A stretch of DNA of 64,000 bases from an uncultured Saprospiraceae bacterium (GTDB lineage Bacteria > Bacteroidota > Bacteroidia > Chitinophagales > Saprospiraceae). The position numbers and the translations under genes were made by a program. The stretch spans positions 62,001 to 126,000 of the forward strand of contig CALJPQ010000013.1 in the NCBI GenBank assembly GCA_937980645.1, written 5' to 3'. Shown here one piece after another: positions 35,063 to 43,454 of the stretch. How positions within the stretch are numbered: position 1 is the stretch's first letter; the number at the start of each line of letters is the position of its first letter. A model generated the notes under the pieces. That model had not been told where the DNA came from. It did no database searches and saw only the letters and a list, made by a program, of their open reading frames with translations.

Positions 35063-35202
35063 ATCGCAAGGACACCGGTTGAGAGCGCCGGCTCACTGCC
35101 CGGAGCGAAAGGCACTTTTTCAAAACAAAAATGTAGCAGTAGAATTTAGAACGGCCTTAGTCCAAACAAAGTTTCTTTCAAAAGGGCTTTTAATAAAAAA
35201 TT

Positions 35203-35227
35203 GCCGATTGCCCTGAGGGCAATCGGC
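35203..35227 (-). terminator. Strong intrinsic hairpin, T-run on the bottom strand
   Basis: An 11-bp perfect stem (GCCGATTGCCC / GGGCAATCGGC) around a 3-base loop is followed on the bottom strand by AATTTTTTATT. It has the form of a Rho-independent terminator for a leftward transcript, although no leftward gene ends just upstream (nearest is folE, about 1.1 kb away). Confidence 0.6.
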
Positions 35228-35283
35228 GTCGTTCATACAATAGAAAGGATGAATGTCGAAGCGGAGGATTGTGCCAGGCAACG

Positions 35284-35296
35284 GCATCTTTGCGGC
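35284..35296 (+). promoter_or_regulatory. Promoter-like element GCATCTTTGCGGC upstream of tsaC
   Basis: CATCTTTG is one base off TAnnTTTG. The 13-mer is identical to that upstream of lspA. It lies about 87 bases before the ATG at 35383. Confidence 0.35.
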
Positions 35297-35382
35297 AAAA
35301 TCCGGCCGCTAAAATCGGAACTTTGGTTGGGTATGCAAGATTTTTTTCCGGGCGTGTTGCCCGCCTTCAAGCGCGCACGTGC

Positions 35383-36372
35383 ATGAGCGAGACTTTTTTT
35401 CACACCCAAATAGGTACCGACCTCGAGGAGGCCGCGCGTTGGCTGGAGGCCGGCCAGTGCGTGGCCATACCCACCGAAACGGTGTATGGGCTGGCAGCCA
35501 ATGCGCTGGAGCCTTCAGCTGTAGTGCGCATCTTTGAAACCAAGAATCGGCCCGCCTTTGACCCGCTCATTGTGCATGTGCCGGACGCTGTTGCTGCGGA
35601 AGCCTATGCCGAAGCCTTTCCACCCCTACTGCGCCGGCTGGCAGATCGGTTTTGGCCCGGGCCGCTGACCATTCTGTTGCCCAAAAAGGCTGTGGTGCCC
35701 GACCTGGTAACCTCCGGGCTTCCGCGCGTTGCCCTGCGCGCCCCCGCCCATCCGCTGGCGCGTCGGCTGCTGGCGCGCCTGCCTTTCCCTCTGGCTGCTC
35801 CCAGCGCCAATCCGTTCGGCTACGTTAGCCCTACCACAGCGCAACACGTGTACGAGCAACTGCAGGGTAAAATTCCCTACATCTTAGACGGAGGGCCTTG
35901 CACCATCGGCATCGAAAGCACTATCATAGGCATGGAGGACGACGCGCTCGTGGTCTATCGCTTAGGCGGTGTGCCCGTAGAGGCCATAGAAAAAGAGGTG
36001 AATACCCCCGTCGTCGTGCGAAGCCATTCAGCCAGCAACCCCGCTGCCCCGGGCATGCTGACCACGCACTACGCCCCGCGTAAACGCCTGTTGCTCTGGC
36101 CCTCCGCTGACCACTGGCCCACCTCAACACAAGAGCCAAAACTGGGCCTGTTGCTCTTCAAACGCCGACAACAGCTGCCTGCCCACACGCGCTGCATCGT
36201 GCTCTCCGAAACGGGCGACTTGGCTGAAGCGGCGCAAAACCTGTTTGCTGCACTGCGCACCTTCGACAGCGCCGATGACGTCGAGACCATCTGGGCCGAA
36301 CAATGCCCCGACACCGGTCTGGGCCGCGCCATCAACGACCGCCTGCGCCGCGCCGCTGCGCGCATGGCATAA
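35383..36372 (+). CDS. L-threonylcarbamoyladenylate synthase (TsaC/Sua5)
   Basis: 329 residues. It makes the threonylcarbamoyl-AMP used for t6A37 on ANN-decoding tRNAs. The YrdC fold has PTETVYGLAANA, FETKNRPAFDPLIVHV, FWPGPLTILLPK and APSANPFGYVSPTTAQHV; the Sua5 C-terminal domain follows after PGMLTTHYAPRK. Length fits the two-domain Sua5 type. The ATG at 35383 was chosen because the upstream frame is irregular. Its pathway partner tsaB is partly visible at the right end of the window. Confidence 0.95.
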   Translation: MSETFFHTQIGTDLEEAARWLEAGQCVAIPTETVYGLAANALEPSAVVRIFETKNRPAFDPLIVHVPDAVAAEAYAEAFPPLLRRLADRFWPGPLTILLPKKAVVPDLVTSGLPRVALRAPAHPLARRLLARLPFPLAAPSANPFGYVSPTTAQHVYEQLQGKIPYILDGGPCTIGIESTIIGMEDDALVVYRLGGVPVEAIEKEVNTPVVVRSHSASNPAAPGMLTTHYAPRKRLLLWPSADHWPTSTQEPKLGLLLFKRRQQLPAHTRCIVLSETGDLAEAAQNLFAALRTFDSADDVETIWAEQCPDTGLGRAINDRLRRAAARMA

Positions 36373-36382
36373 ACACCCGCCC

Positions 36383-37069
36383 TCAGTCGGGCTGACGCGA
36401 GTGGATGGCCATCAGAAACTCGCGCTTCGTCTCCTCGTTCAGAAATTTGCCCGAATACTCGGCCGTTATAGTGCTGGCTCCGTGGTGCTCTACTCCGCGC
36501 GCCTGCACGCACATGTGGCGAGCGTCAATGTACACGGCCACATCTTCGGTGTGCAACATGCGGCGCAGTTCCTCTGCAATTTGCACCGTCAGGCGCTCCT
36601 GCACCTGGGGGCGACGGGCGTAGTAGTCCACAATGCGGTTGAGCTTCGACAGGCCAATGACCCGGCCGTTTGGGATGTAGGCCACGTGTGCTACGCCAAA
36701 GATGGGCTGAAAATGGTGCTCGCACGTGCTCTGTACCGGAATGTTACGCTCTACGAGCATGCGCCGGTAATGGTACTTATTCTCGAAGGTGGTAATCTTG
36801 GGCTTGTTCTTGGGATTGAGACCGCGGAAAATTTCCTGGACGTACATTTTGGCCACCCTGCGGGGCGTGCCGCGCAGGCTGTCATCGGTCAGGTCGAGGC
36901 CCAGGATTTGCATGATCTCGGAAAAATGCGCTGAAATGCGCTCCATTTTTTCCTCGTCGTTCAGCTCAAAAGCCCCCGCGCGCATGGGCGTTTCGGAGGC
37001 ATCGGAAAGGTGCAAGTCGCCTAAATCGTCGAAGGCGGCGGCAGAGTAATCAGGCACAAAGTCAGACAT
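36383..37069 (-). CDS. folE: GTP cyclohydrolase I
   Basis: 228 residues. It converts GTP to 7,8-dihydroneopterin triphosphate, the first step of folate and tetrahydrobiopterin-type pathways. The zinc ligands are C116, H119 (STCEHHFQPIFG) and C187 (ARHMCVQARG). The catalytic regions RVIGLSKLNRIVDYYARRPQ and the family end GVEHHGASTITAEYSGKF are intact. The N-terminal 45 residues are acidic and variable. It is convergent with the tsaC-like gene, with about ten bases between. Confidence 0.97.
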   Translation of the reverse strand: MSDFVPDYSAAAFDDLGDLHLSDASETPMRAGAFELNDEEKMERISAHFSEIMQILGLDLTDDSLRGTPRRVAKMYVQEIFRGLNPKNKPKITTFENKYHYRRMLVERNIPVQSTCEHHFQPIFGVAHVAYIPNGRVIGLSKLNRIVDYYARRPQVQERLTVQIAEELRRMLHTEDVAVYIDARHMCVQARGVEHHGASTITAEYSGKFLNEETKREFLMAIHSRQPD

Positions 37070-37178
37070 GAGCCAGGGGTGTTGCTAAGGTGAACAGATG
37101 CCTTAGAAACGCCCGCTACTTTTTTTTGTTCAGGCTTTTTGCTGCCTTTATTCGTTAAAGGTTCAACGACGTCGGTGC

Positions 37179-37955
37179 TCAAGGCCAATTTTGAATGGCC
37201 TGGCCGCTTCGCTCAAAAAACTTCAGGGTCATTTGCTCGCCGTCAAATTCAGCGTAAGAGCAGGCGTAGAGCCATTCTCCGAGGTTGATGTAGCGGCTGT
37301 GCCCGTTTTTAAGCCGCCAATCAATGGGTAAATGCCGGTGCCCGAATACGAAGAAGTCCGGCTCGATGCCCTGGTCTATTTTGCGGTGTGCGTATTGTAC
37401 CAACCACTCGCGTTCTTCGCCCAGCCAGTAGCGCTCTTCAGCAGGCATTGCCTGCCGGCTTTGCTCGGAGGAATACGCAGCCAGCCGCGTGCCCACATCA
37501 GGGTGTAGCCAGCGAAAGAGCCACTGGCTTGCCGGGTGGTGAAACACCTTTTTCAGCATTTTATAGCCGCGGTCATCAGGCCCCAGCCCATCGCCGTGGG
37601 CGATGAAAAAGCGCTTGCCTTCGAGGGTAATTTGCAAGGGCTGCCGATACACCGGTATGCCCAGTTCTTGCTCGAAGTAGCCGAACATCCACAGGTCGTG
37701 GTTGCCGATAAAGGCATAAATAGGCAGACCGCCGTCGCGCAATTCGGCCAGTTTGCCCAAAAAACGCGAAAAGCCTTTCGGAATAACCGTGCTATATTCA
37801 AACCAAAACTCAAACAAGTCGCCGACCAAATAAATGGCCTGGGCCTCAGGCGCCACCGCCTCTAACCAGCGCACCACCTGGCGTTCGCGCTCGCGGGCAG
37901 GCAGATGCCCATCAATACCGAGGTGGAAATCTGAAGCAAAAAACACCTTTTGCAC
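37179..37955 (-). CDS. UDP-2,3-diacylglucosamine diphosphatase-like metallophosphoesterase
   Basis: 258 residues from a GTG start. Metal motifs in order: SDFHLGID, VGDLFEFWFEY, IGNHDLW, AHGDGLGPDDRGYK and FGHRHLPIDW. This is close to the Bacteroidota LpxH-like enzymes that split UDP-2,3-diacylglucosamine into lipid X and UMP at the inner membrane. The GTG at 37955 was chosen because a TATCTTTG promoter box overlaps the alternative TTG start at 37979. A second LpxH-like gene is at 22882. Confidence 0.88.
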   Translation of the reverse strand: MQKVFFASDFHLGIDGHLPARERERQVVRWLEAVAPEAQAIYLVGDLFEFWFEYSTVIPKGFSRFLGKLAELRDGGLPIYAFIGNHDLWMFGYFEQELGIPVYRQPLQITLEGKRFFIAHGDGLGPDDRGYKMLKKVFHHPASQWLFRWLHPDVGTRLAAYSSEQSRQAMPAEERYWLGEEREWLVQYAHRKIDQGIEPDFFVFGHRHLPIDWRLKNGHSRYINLGEWLYACSYAEFDGEQMTLKFFERSGQAIQNWP

Positions 37956-37976
37956 GCAGGAAAGGCTTTTGATGGG

Positions 37977-37984
37977 CAAAGATA
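37977..37984 (-). promoter_or_regulatory. Candidate -7 box (TATCTTTG) for the LpxH-like gene
   Basis: TATCTTTG on the bottom strand matches TAnnTTTG exactly, 21 bases before the GTG start at 37955. It overlaps the alternative TTG at 37979, arguing against that start. Confidence 0.5.
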
Positions 37985-38103
37985 GCCGCCTCTGCTGCCA
38001 TGCTCGGGCACAACCGCACCAAAGGCACTGGTAAAAGCACTAAAGCCCGCTTACCTTCAGCTACCAAGTGGAAAAATACCAACCGGATGCGCGCCCAAAG
38101 GGT

Positions 38104-38111
38104 TATTTTTG
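38104..38111 (+). promoter_or_regulatory. Candidate -7 box (TATTTTTG) for the GWxTD protein gene
   Basis: TATTTTTG matches TAnnTTTG and ends 17 bases before the ATG at 38129, giving a very short leader, as seen for other genes here. Confidence 0.45.
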
Positions 38112-38128
38112 TTCAAAATTCGACCGTC

Positions 38129-39592
38129 ATGAAAAAAAACCGCTTTCTCCATACCCTCATCTGGCTGCTCTTAGGCCTCAAAAGTAGCATGGCCTTAGAT
38201 GCCGGCATTGCTTACATCGTTTATGCCACTCCTGACCGTCCGTACCTGGAAGTCAATATCGAGATAGCCGCAGGTTCCATCACCTTCAAAACGATGGACA
38301 GCCTCCACCTGCAAGCCGCCGTAGAGGTACTCATCTTAGTGCGCTCGGGCGAGGCCGTAGCCAACTACGAAAAGTACCTGCTCAACAGCCCGCTGGTAAC
38401 AGCGCCACGCGACCTGTTGGACGTCAAGCGCATGTTCATAGCGCCAGGAGAGTACACCCTCGAGGTCGCCCTACAGGATGCACACGACCCGCAAAACAGC
38501 CAGACCCTGACGTACCCGCTGCTCGTGGAGCCTGTCCGCGAGACCTACCTGACCACACCGCTGCTGCTGCGCAGCTACCGACGCGACAGCACCGAAAATC
38601 CCTTTGTCAAGCACGGTATCTTCTTAGAGCCGCTCCCGTTCGCCTTCTACGAACAGCGCGCTACGCGCCTGGCATTCTTTGCCGAGGTTTACTACGGAGA
38701 GCGGCTGGGGGCAAACGGCTATGCCGTGCGCTATTACATCGAACAGGATATGGGCGACGGCAACACAACGCTGGTCGCCAGCGGTGCTCAGCGCAAAAAG
38801 CCCTCGCGCCTCGATGCTGTGCTCGCCGCCATTGACATCAGCCAGCTCAAAAGCGGAAACTACACCCTCACGGTAGAGCTGCGCACCGAACACAACCAAC
38901 TCGTCGCCCGACACAAAGTGCCCTTCCGGCGCAGCAACCCGCTGCTGGACATTGACCTGAGCAAGGCCGAAATCAGCGAAGAGGAACTCAACAACTATTT
39001 CGTGGCCGACCTTAGCGAAGAAAATCTCCGCTACAGCCTGCGCGCCCTTTCGGCGCTCACCTGGGCTGACGACGCCGAAGCCCTCAAAAACCTGCTCGCT
39101 GGCAACGACCTCTACGCCATGCGTCTGTACCTGCTGCGCCACTTCGCCCAGAAAAACCCCAACAACCCCGAAGCAGCCTACTTAGAATACATGCGTCTGG
39201 CCGGCGCCGTGGACCAGCGCTTCCATAGCGGCTTCCGATACGGCTTCGAAACCGACCGCGGCCGCACCTTCCTGCGTTTTGGCCGCCCCGACGACCTTAT
39301 CCGTGTGGACGACGACCCCGCTGCTCCCCCTTACGAAATTTGGGTCTATTTCAACTTCCCCAAAACCCATCAGCGCAACGTCAAATTCCTCTTCTACAAC
39401 CCCTCGCTCGCCGGCGAAGACTTCATCCTGCTGCACTCCAACGCCCGTGGCGAAATCAACAACCCGCGCTGGGAAGTCGTGCTCTACAGCCGAAACGCCA
39501 TCAACCAGATAGAAGGCTCCAACTACCACGACGCCACCCACATGCAACGCAACTTCAACCGAAACGCCCGGCGCTTTTTTGAGGATTTTTAA
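38129..39592 (+). CDS. GWxTD domain-containing exported protein
   Basis: 487 residues. A signal peptide (MKKNRFLHTLIWLLLGLKSS to MALDAG) is followed by a beta-rich region and the GWxTD domain near the C-terminus (YGFETDRGRTFLRFGRPDDL, APPYEIWVYFNF). The family occurs across Bacteroidota and is of unknown function; proteins are believed to sit at the cell surface or periplasm. The start was set at the ATG after a TATTTTTG box. A dense run of NN-repeated residues closes the end (NFNRNARRFFEDF). Confidence 0.88.
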   Translation: MKKNRFLHTLIWLLLGLKSSMALDAGIAYIVYATPDRPYLEVNIEIAAGSITFKTMDSLHLQAAVEVLILVRSGEAVANYEKYLLNSPLVTAPRDLLDVKRMFIAPGEYTLEVALQDAHDPQNSQTLTYPLLVEPVRETYLTTPLLLRSYRRDSTENPFVKHGIFLEPLPFAFYEQRATRLAFFAEVYYGERLGANGYAVRYYIEQDMGDGNTTLVASGAQRKKPSRLDAVLAAIDISQLKSGNYTLTVELRTEHNQLVARHKVPFRRSNPLLDIDLSKAEISEEELNNYFVADLSEENLRYSLRALSALTWADDAEALKNLLAGNDLYAMRLYLLRHFAQKNPNNPEAAYLEYMRLAGAVDQRFHSGFRYGFETDRGRTFLRFGRPDDLIRVDDDPAAPPYEIWVYFNFPKTHQRNVKFLFYNPSLAGEDFILLHSNARGEINNPRWEVVLYSRNAINQIEGSNYHDATHMQRNFNRNARRFFEDF

Positions 39593-39775
39593 TTCGCGCC
39601 CAAACACGTATTCCGTCTCCTGAGCGTGTACCAATAGTAAACTTAATAGTGCCCAAACCACAGCACTCAGCCCAAGCCGGCAATCATCATCGGCGCAGAC
39701 ACGCCCGTGGCAGGCCGGTTGACTTAAAATAGCTTGCCGGCTTGCCGCACCGAAGAAACCTGGCAAATGCTCCTG

Positions 39776-39783
39776 TACCTTTG
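39776..39783 (+). promoter_or_regulatory. Candidate -7 box (TACCTTTG) for the C25 protease gene
   Basis: TACCTTTG is an exact match and lies 65 bases before the ATG at 39849. Confidence 0.45.
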
Positions 39784-39848
39784 ACCTTTCAAGGCTGCCT
39801 CTGCTGCGTTTTCGGGCAGGCACCTTTACCACCAACCATCATGCAACT

Positions 39849-42800
39849 ATGAAATGCGTAACCGCCTTGTTATCGGGCCTGCTCACGGCCGCTGTATTAT
39901 CTGCCCAATCAGTGGGCCAACCAACCCTGCGCATCCTCTCTAACACCGCTTCAGAGGTGGTCTTGCAATGGCAAATGCGTGATTTTCAGTTGAAAAAGAT
40001 AAACACGCCTCAGGGTGAGGCCGTTATACCGCATTTTGCGGGCGGCACACCACTACTGCGCAAGGGCATGCCCGACGTACCCAAATACGCAGCCGCTGTG
40101 CGCATTTCGCCCACGGGCGAATGGGCCGTCGCCGCCGTAGAGGGCGAATATGAAGACCTCCTCGACCTGGCAGTGGCGCCCTCAAAAGGCAATTTGTTGC
40201 GCACGGAGCGCCCTTCTGCTGTGCCGTTCGAATACGGAAGTGCGTATGCAGAAGATGCTTTCTTTCCGGGCCTTCTGGCCGAACTGCAGCAGCCTTTCGT
40301 GTTGCGCGATGCACGTGGCCAGGCCGTCTGGCTTTATCCGGTACAATACCACCCCATGCGCCGAGTACTGCGTCTCTATCGCACGCTAACCGTTCGGCTG
40401 AAGCGCCTTGATGCACCAGGCGTCAACGAACTGGCCACAACTCCAGCGACTGTGGCCGCACCCGGAACAGTTCTCGCGCAGCTGCAGAACCGCCTATTTG
40501 TCAATAGCCCTGCAGCTGAGGTGGCCAACCGCGGAAGTGCAGAGATGCCGGAAAAAATGCTACTCATTACCCCGGTGGCCTTTCTGCCTGAGATTGAGCC
40601 CCTGCTGGCCTGGAAACGCCAACGCGGCTTAGAGGTAGACGTCGTTACTACCGATGAAATCGGCTCATCTAAGGCGTACGCCGTCTATACTTTCGTGCGA
40701 CAATACTACCAGGAGCAGGGCATCACATACTTGCTGCTCGTTGGCGATGATGCGGCTATAGAACCGCTTACACGGCCTTTCGGCGACAAATCCTATGCTT
40801 GCGACAACTGTTTTGGCTACCTCAGCGGCGACGACCACCTGCCCGAAGTGATCGTCGGACGCCTGCACGCCGCCACCCCCGAACAGGTGCGCCTCATGGT
40901 GCGGCGAGTCCTCGAGTATGAAAAGACGCCCTTGCTCGACCCGCAAAACGACTGGATGTCTGCTGGCATGGCTGCTGCCTCCGACGAAGGCTTCGGCTAC
41001 GGCGACGATGGGCAAGCCGACTGGCAGCACGCCAACGAGTGGAAAGCCAACCACTTAGCCGATGGCTATACCTGGTACTGGGAATTCTACGATGGCTCCT
41101 ACGGCAATCAGTCGCCCACACCCGGCCATCCGACGGCGGACAAAGACGGCAGCCCACTGCCCAACGACCTGGCGCAGGCCATCCGCCAGCGCGGTGTGTC
41201 GCTGTTCAACTACACCGGCCACGGCTGGGAGCAGGGCCTCGCTACAGGCAACTTCAACACCAACATCGTGCGCTCACTCAACAACCCGGGCCGATACCCC
41301 ATTCTCATCTCCGTAGGCTGCAGCCCGGGCGACTTCACCGGCAACCTCGAATGCTTGGGCGAAGTGTGGCAACGCGCTGGCAACTATGCCACCGGCCAGC
41401 CCTGGGGCGGTATCGCTGGCTTCTTCTCCAGCGTCCTGCAAAGCTGGGCGCCGCCCATGGAAGCCCAAGACGCTATGAACCAGTACCTAGTGGACGCCGA
41501 CGGCATCGCCCTGCACCCCACCGTAGGTGCTATGGCCACTGCCGGCTATGCCTCCATGATAGCCGCCTACGGCCCAGCAGGCGAGGAAATGGCTGACTTC
41601 TGGAACCCCTTCGCCGACCCGACCACTGTGCCGCGCACGCGCTTTCCGAAAAACCTCCTCGCCCAAAGCGCCGACACGTTGGACTTCGGCGCCACCGCCC
41701 TGAGCATCACCTGCTCAGCAGAAGGTGCGCTGGCCGCCCTTTACGGCCAGGGCCAGCTGCTGGCCATAGCGCGCGTGGCCAACGGCGAGGCCAATTTGAC
41801 GTTCGCCCCGTTGACCCTCACAGAACCTTTGACGCTGACCCTGACGCAGTTCAACCATTTGCCTTTTCAAAAAAACATCCACATCCGCCCGCCTGCAGGC
41901 GCTTTTGTGGCAGCCACCTCTTTGACGCTTACCGATGCTGTGGCCGGCGGAAACGCCAATGGGCGCTTAGAATACGGCGAGCCTGGTGCTCTGCATGCTG
42001 TAGTGTGCAATGTGGGGGCTTTGCCTGCAGTACCGTTAGTGGCGCAGGTCAGCACCCCCAACCCTTACTTGCAATGGGCCAGCACAGAGGCGAATGTGCC
42101 TGTGCTGGCTGCAGGGGACTCCGTCGTCCTGGTGTTTCCTTTCAGCGTAAGCCCCGATGTCCCGCACGGCAGCAGGGCCGACGTCAGGCTGACCCTGAGC
42201 GGTGCCGGACAGCCCGAAAGCACCCGCTACACGCACGCCCTCCTACACGCCCCAAAGCTGGAACTCAGCGGCTGGAACATGTCAGCCGCCGCAGGCTACC
42301 ACGCACGCCGGTTGCTCAGTGGCGAAGTCGGACGCCTGTATGTACACCTGCGCAACCTGGGCGGTAGCCCCTCACCCGCCGGAACTGTGCACTTGAACTC
42401 CGCCCATCCGCACCTGCAGGCCTGGGCACCGGCAGCCATCCCTTCTATTCTTGAAGGTGGTGCCGGCACTGCCCTGCTGGACGTAGAGGCCGCAGCCGAC
42501 GCGCCCCCATCCACGTGGGTGTTTCCGCAGATAGAGGTATCAGCAGGGGCATTCAGCACCCTGACACCCGTTGGCCCATTCGTGGTCAATCCCATTGTTG
42601 AAACTTTCGAGAGCGCTAATTTCCAGCGATTTGCATGGTCGCGTTCGGGGCATCGGCTGTGGTTGCTCAGCACCCAGATGCCCTACGAGGGCCATTACTG
42701 CATCCGGGCCGGCGGCCACGGCGCCCGCCAGCAGTCCGTCCTGAGCCTGCCGCTCAAGGTCAGCGCTGACGGGTGGGTGAGCTTCGCCTACCGCCTCAGT

Positions 42801-43283
42801 TCTGCTCAGACCGATGACTCATTGTACTTCGCCATTGACGGCGTGCGCCAGTGGAGCGCCAGCGGCAACCAGGAAACCTGGCGGGAAGTGCTGCTACCCG
42901 TCTCCGCCGGTGCGCACACATTGACCTGGACATTCCGCAAAGGCGACAACGGACAAAGCGGCCATGCCGTCTTTCTCGACGACATCATCCTGCCCGCCTT
43001 CGATGGCGCTGTCTCTGCTCCCGAACTGGTCAATCCCGCTACAAGGGCGCTCCGGTTGTGGCCCAATCCGGCCTCCGATGTGCTGTGGATAGAAGCCCCG
43101 ACAGTGCCCGAAGGACGCCTCGAAGTGGTAGATGCCCTGGGCCGACAGGTACTGGAACAGTCGTGGTCGTCGGCCGGAGAACGCTTGCAGTCGCTATCGG
43201 TGGGGCGCCTTGAGCCAGGTGTCTATATTGTTCGGATACGTACCTCCATGGGAGATTGGTCTGCCCGCTTTTTCAAGGATTGA
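39849..43283 (+). CDS. Gingipain-like C25 family cysteine protease with T9SS type A sorting domain
   Basis: 1144 residues. A signal peptide (ends VLSAQS) and a propeptide-like region come first. The catalytic domain (about 230-620) has VVTTDEIGSSKAYAVYTFVR, LLLVGDD, FNYTGHGWEQGLA with catalytic H458 and ILISVGCSPGDFTGN with C491, as in gingipains. Ig-like and CARDB-like beta domains (about 690-920) and a MAM-like segment (about 925-1050) follow. The C-terminal LRLWPNPASDVLWIEA...GRLEPGVYIVRI is a type A sorting signal. So it is an extracellular endopeptidase exported by T9SS; substrate preference is unknown. Confidence 0.93.
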   Translation: MKCVTALLSGLLTAAVLSAQSVGQPTLRILSNTASEVVLQWQMRDFQLKKINTPQGEAVIPHFAGGTPLLRKGMPDVPKYAAAVRISPTGEWAVAAVEGEYEDLLDLAVAPSKGNLLRTERPSAVPFEYGSAYAEDAFFPGLLAELQQPFVLRDARGQAVWLYPVQYHPMRRVLRLYRTLTVRLKRLDAPGVNELATTPATVAAPGTVLAQLQNRLFVNSPAAEVANRGSAEMPEKMLLITPVAFLPEIEPLLAWKRQRGLEVDVVTTDEIGSSKAYAVYTFVRQYYQEQGITYLLLVGDDAAIEPLTRPFGDKSYACDNCFGYLSGDDHLPEVIVGRLHAATPEQVRLMVRRVLEYEKTPLLDPQNDWMSAGMAAASDEGFGYGDDGQADWQHANEWKANHLADGYTWYWEFYDGSYGNQSPTPGHPTADKDGSPLPNDLAQAIRQRGVSLFNYTGHGWEQGLATGNFNTNIVRSLNNPGRYPILISVGCSPGDFTGNLECLGEVWQRAGNYATGQPWGGIAGFFSSVLQSWAPPMEAQDAMNQYLVDADGIALHPTVGAMATAGYASMIAAYGPAGEEMADFWNPFADPTTVPRTRFPKNLLAQSADTLDFGATALSITCSAEGALAALYGQGQLLAIARVANGEANLTFAPLTLTEPLTLTLTQFNHLPFQKNIHIRPPAGAFVAATSLTLTDAVAGGNANGRLEYGEPGALHAVVCNVGALPAVPLVAQVSTPNPYLQWASTEANVPVLAAGDSVVLVFPFSVSPDVPHGSRADVRLTLSGAGQPESTRYTHALLHAPKLELSGWNMSAAAGYHARRLLSGEVGRLYVHLRNLGGSPSPAGTVHLNSAHPHLQAWAPAAIPSILEGGAGTALLDVEAAADAPPSTWVFPQIEVSAGAFSTLTPVGPFVVNPIVETFESANFQRFAWSRSGHRLWLLSTQMPYEGHYCIRAGGHGARQQSVLSLPLKVSADGWVSFAYRLSSAQTDDSLYFAIDGVRQWSASGNQETWREVLLPVSAGAHTLTWTFRKGDNGQSGHAVFLDDIILPAFDGAVSAPELVNPATRALRLWPNPASDVLWIEAPTVPEGRLEVVDALGRQVLEQSWSSAGERLQSLSVGRLEPGVYIVRIRTSMGDWSARFFKD

Positions 43284-43454
43284 TACAGGCGGCTGGGGGA
43301 CGATTGGCATAAGATGTGGACCCACCCGGTCAACATCCGCCGCAGTGTTGGGCATGTTTTTTTCCAATACCCCCTTAAGTGCGCTTGCCGGAGGAGGAGC
43401 GGATCTCCTCTAACCAACTTTTCTCCGGCCTACCGTCATTTTCAGGCCATCCGG

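Larger units (their letters stand above)
35063..35382. other. 320-base region between the MFS and tsaC-like genes
   Basis: The MFS and tsaC-like genes diverge here. Contents: A+T-rich stretch 35110-35202, a strong hairpin at 35203-35227 and a promoter-like 13-mer at 35284-35296. No small ORF with credible composition was seen. Confidence 0.5.
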
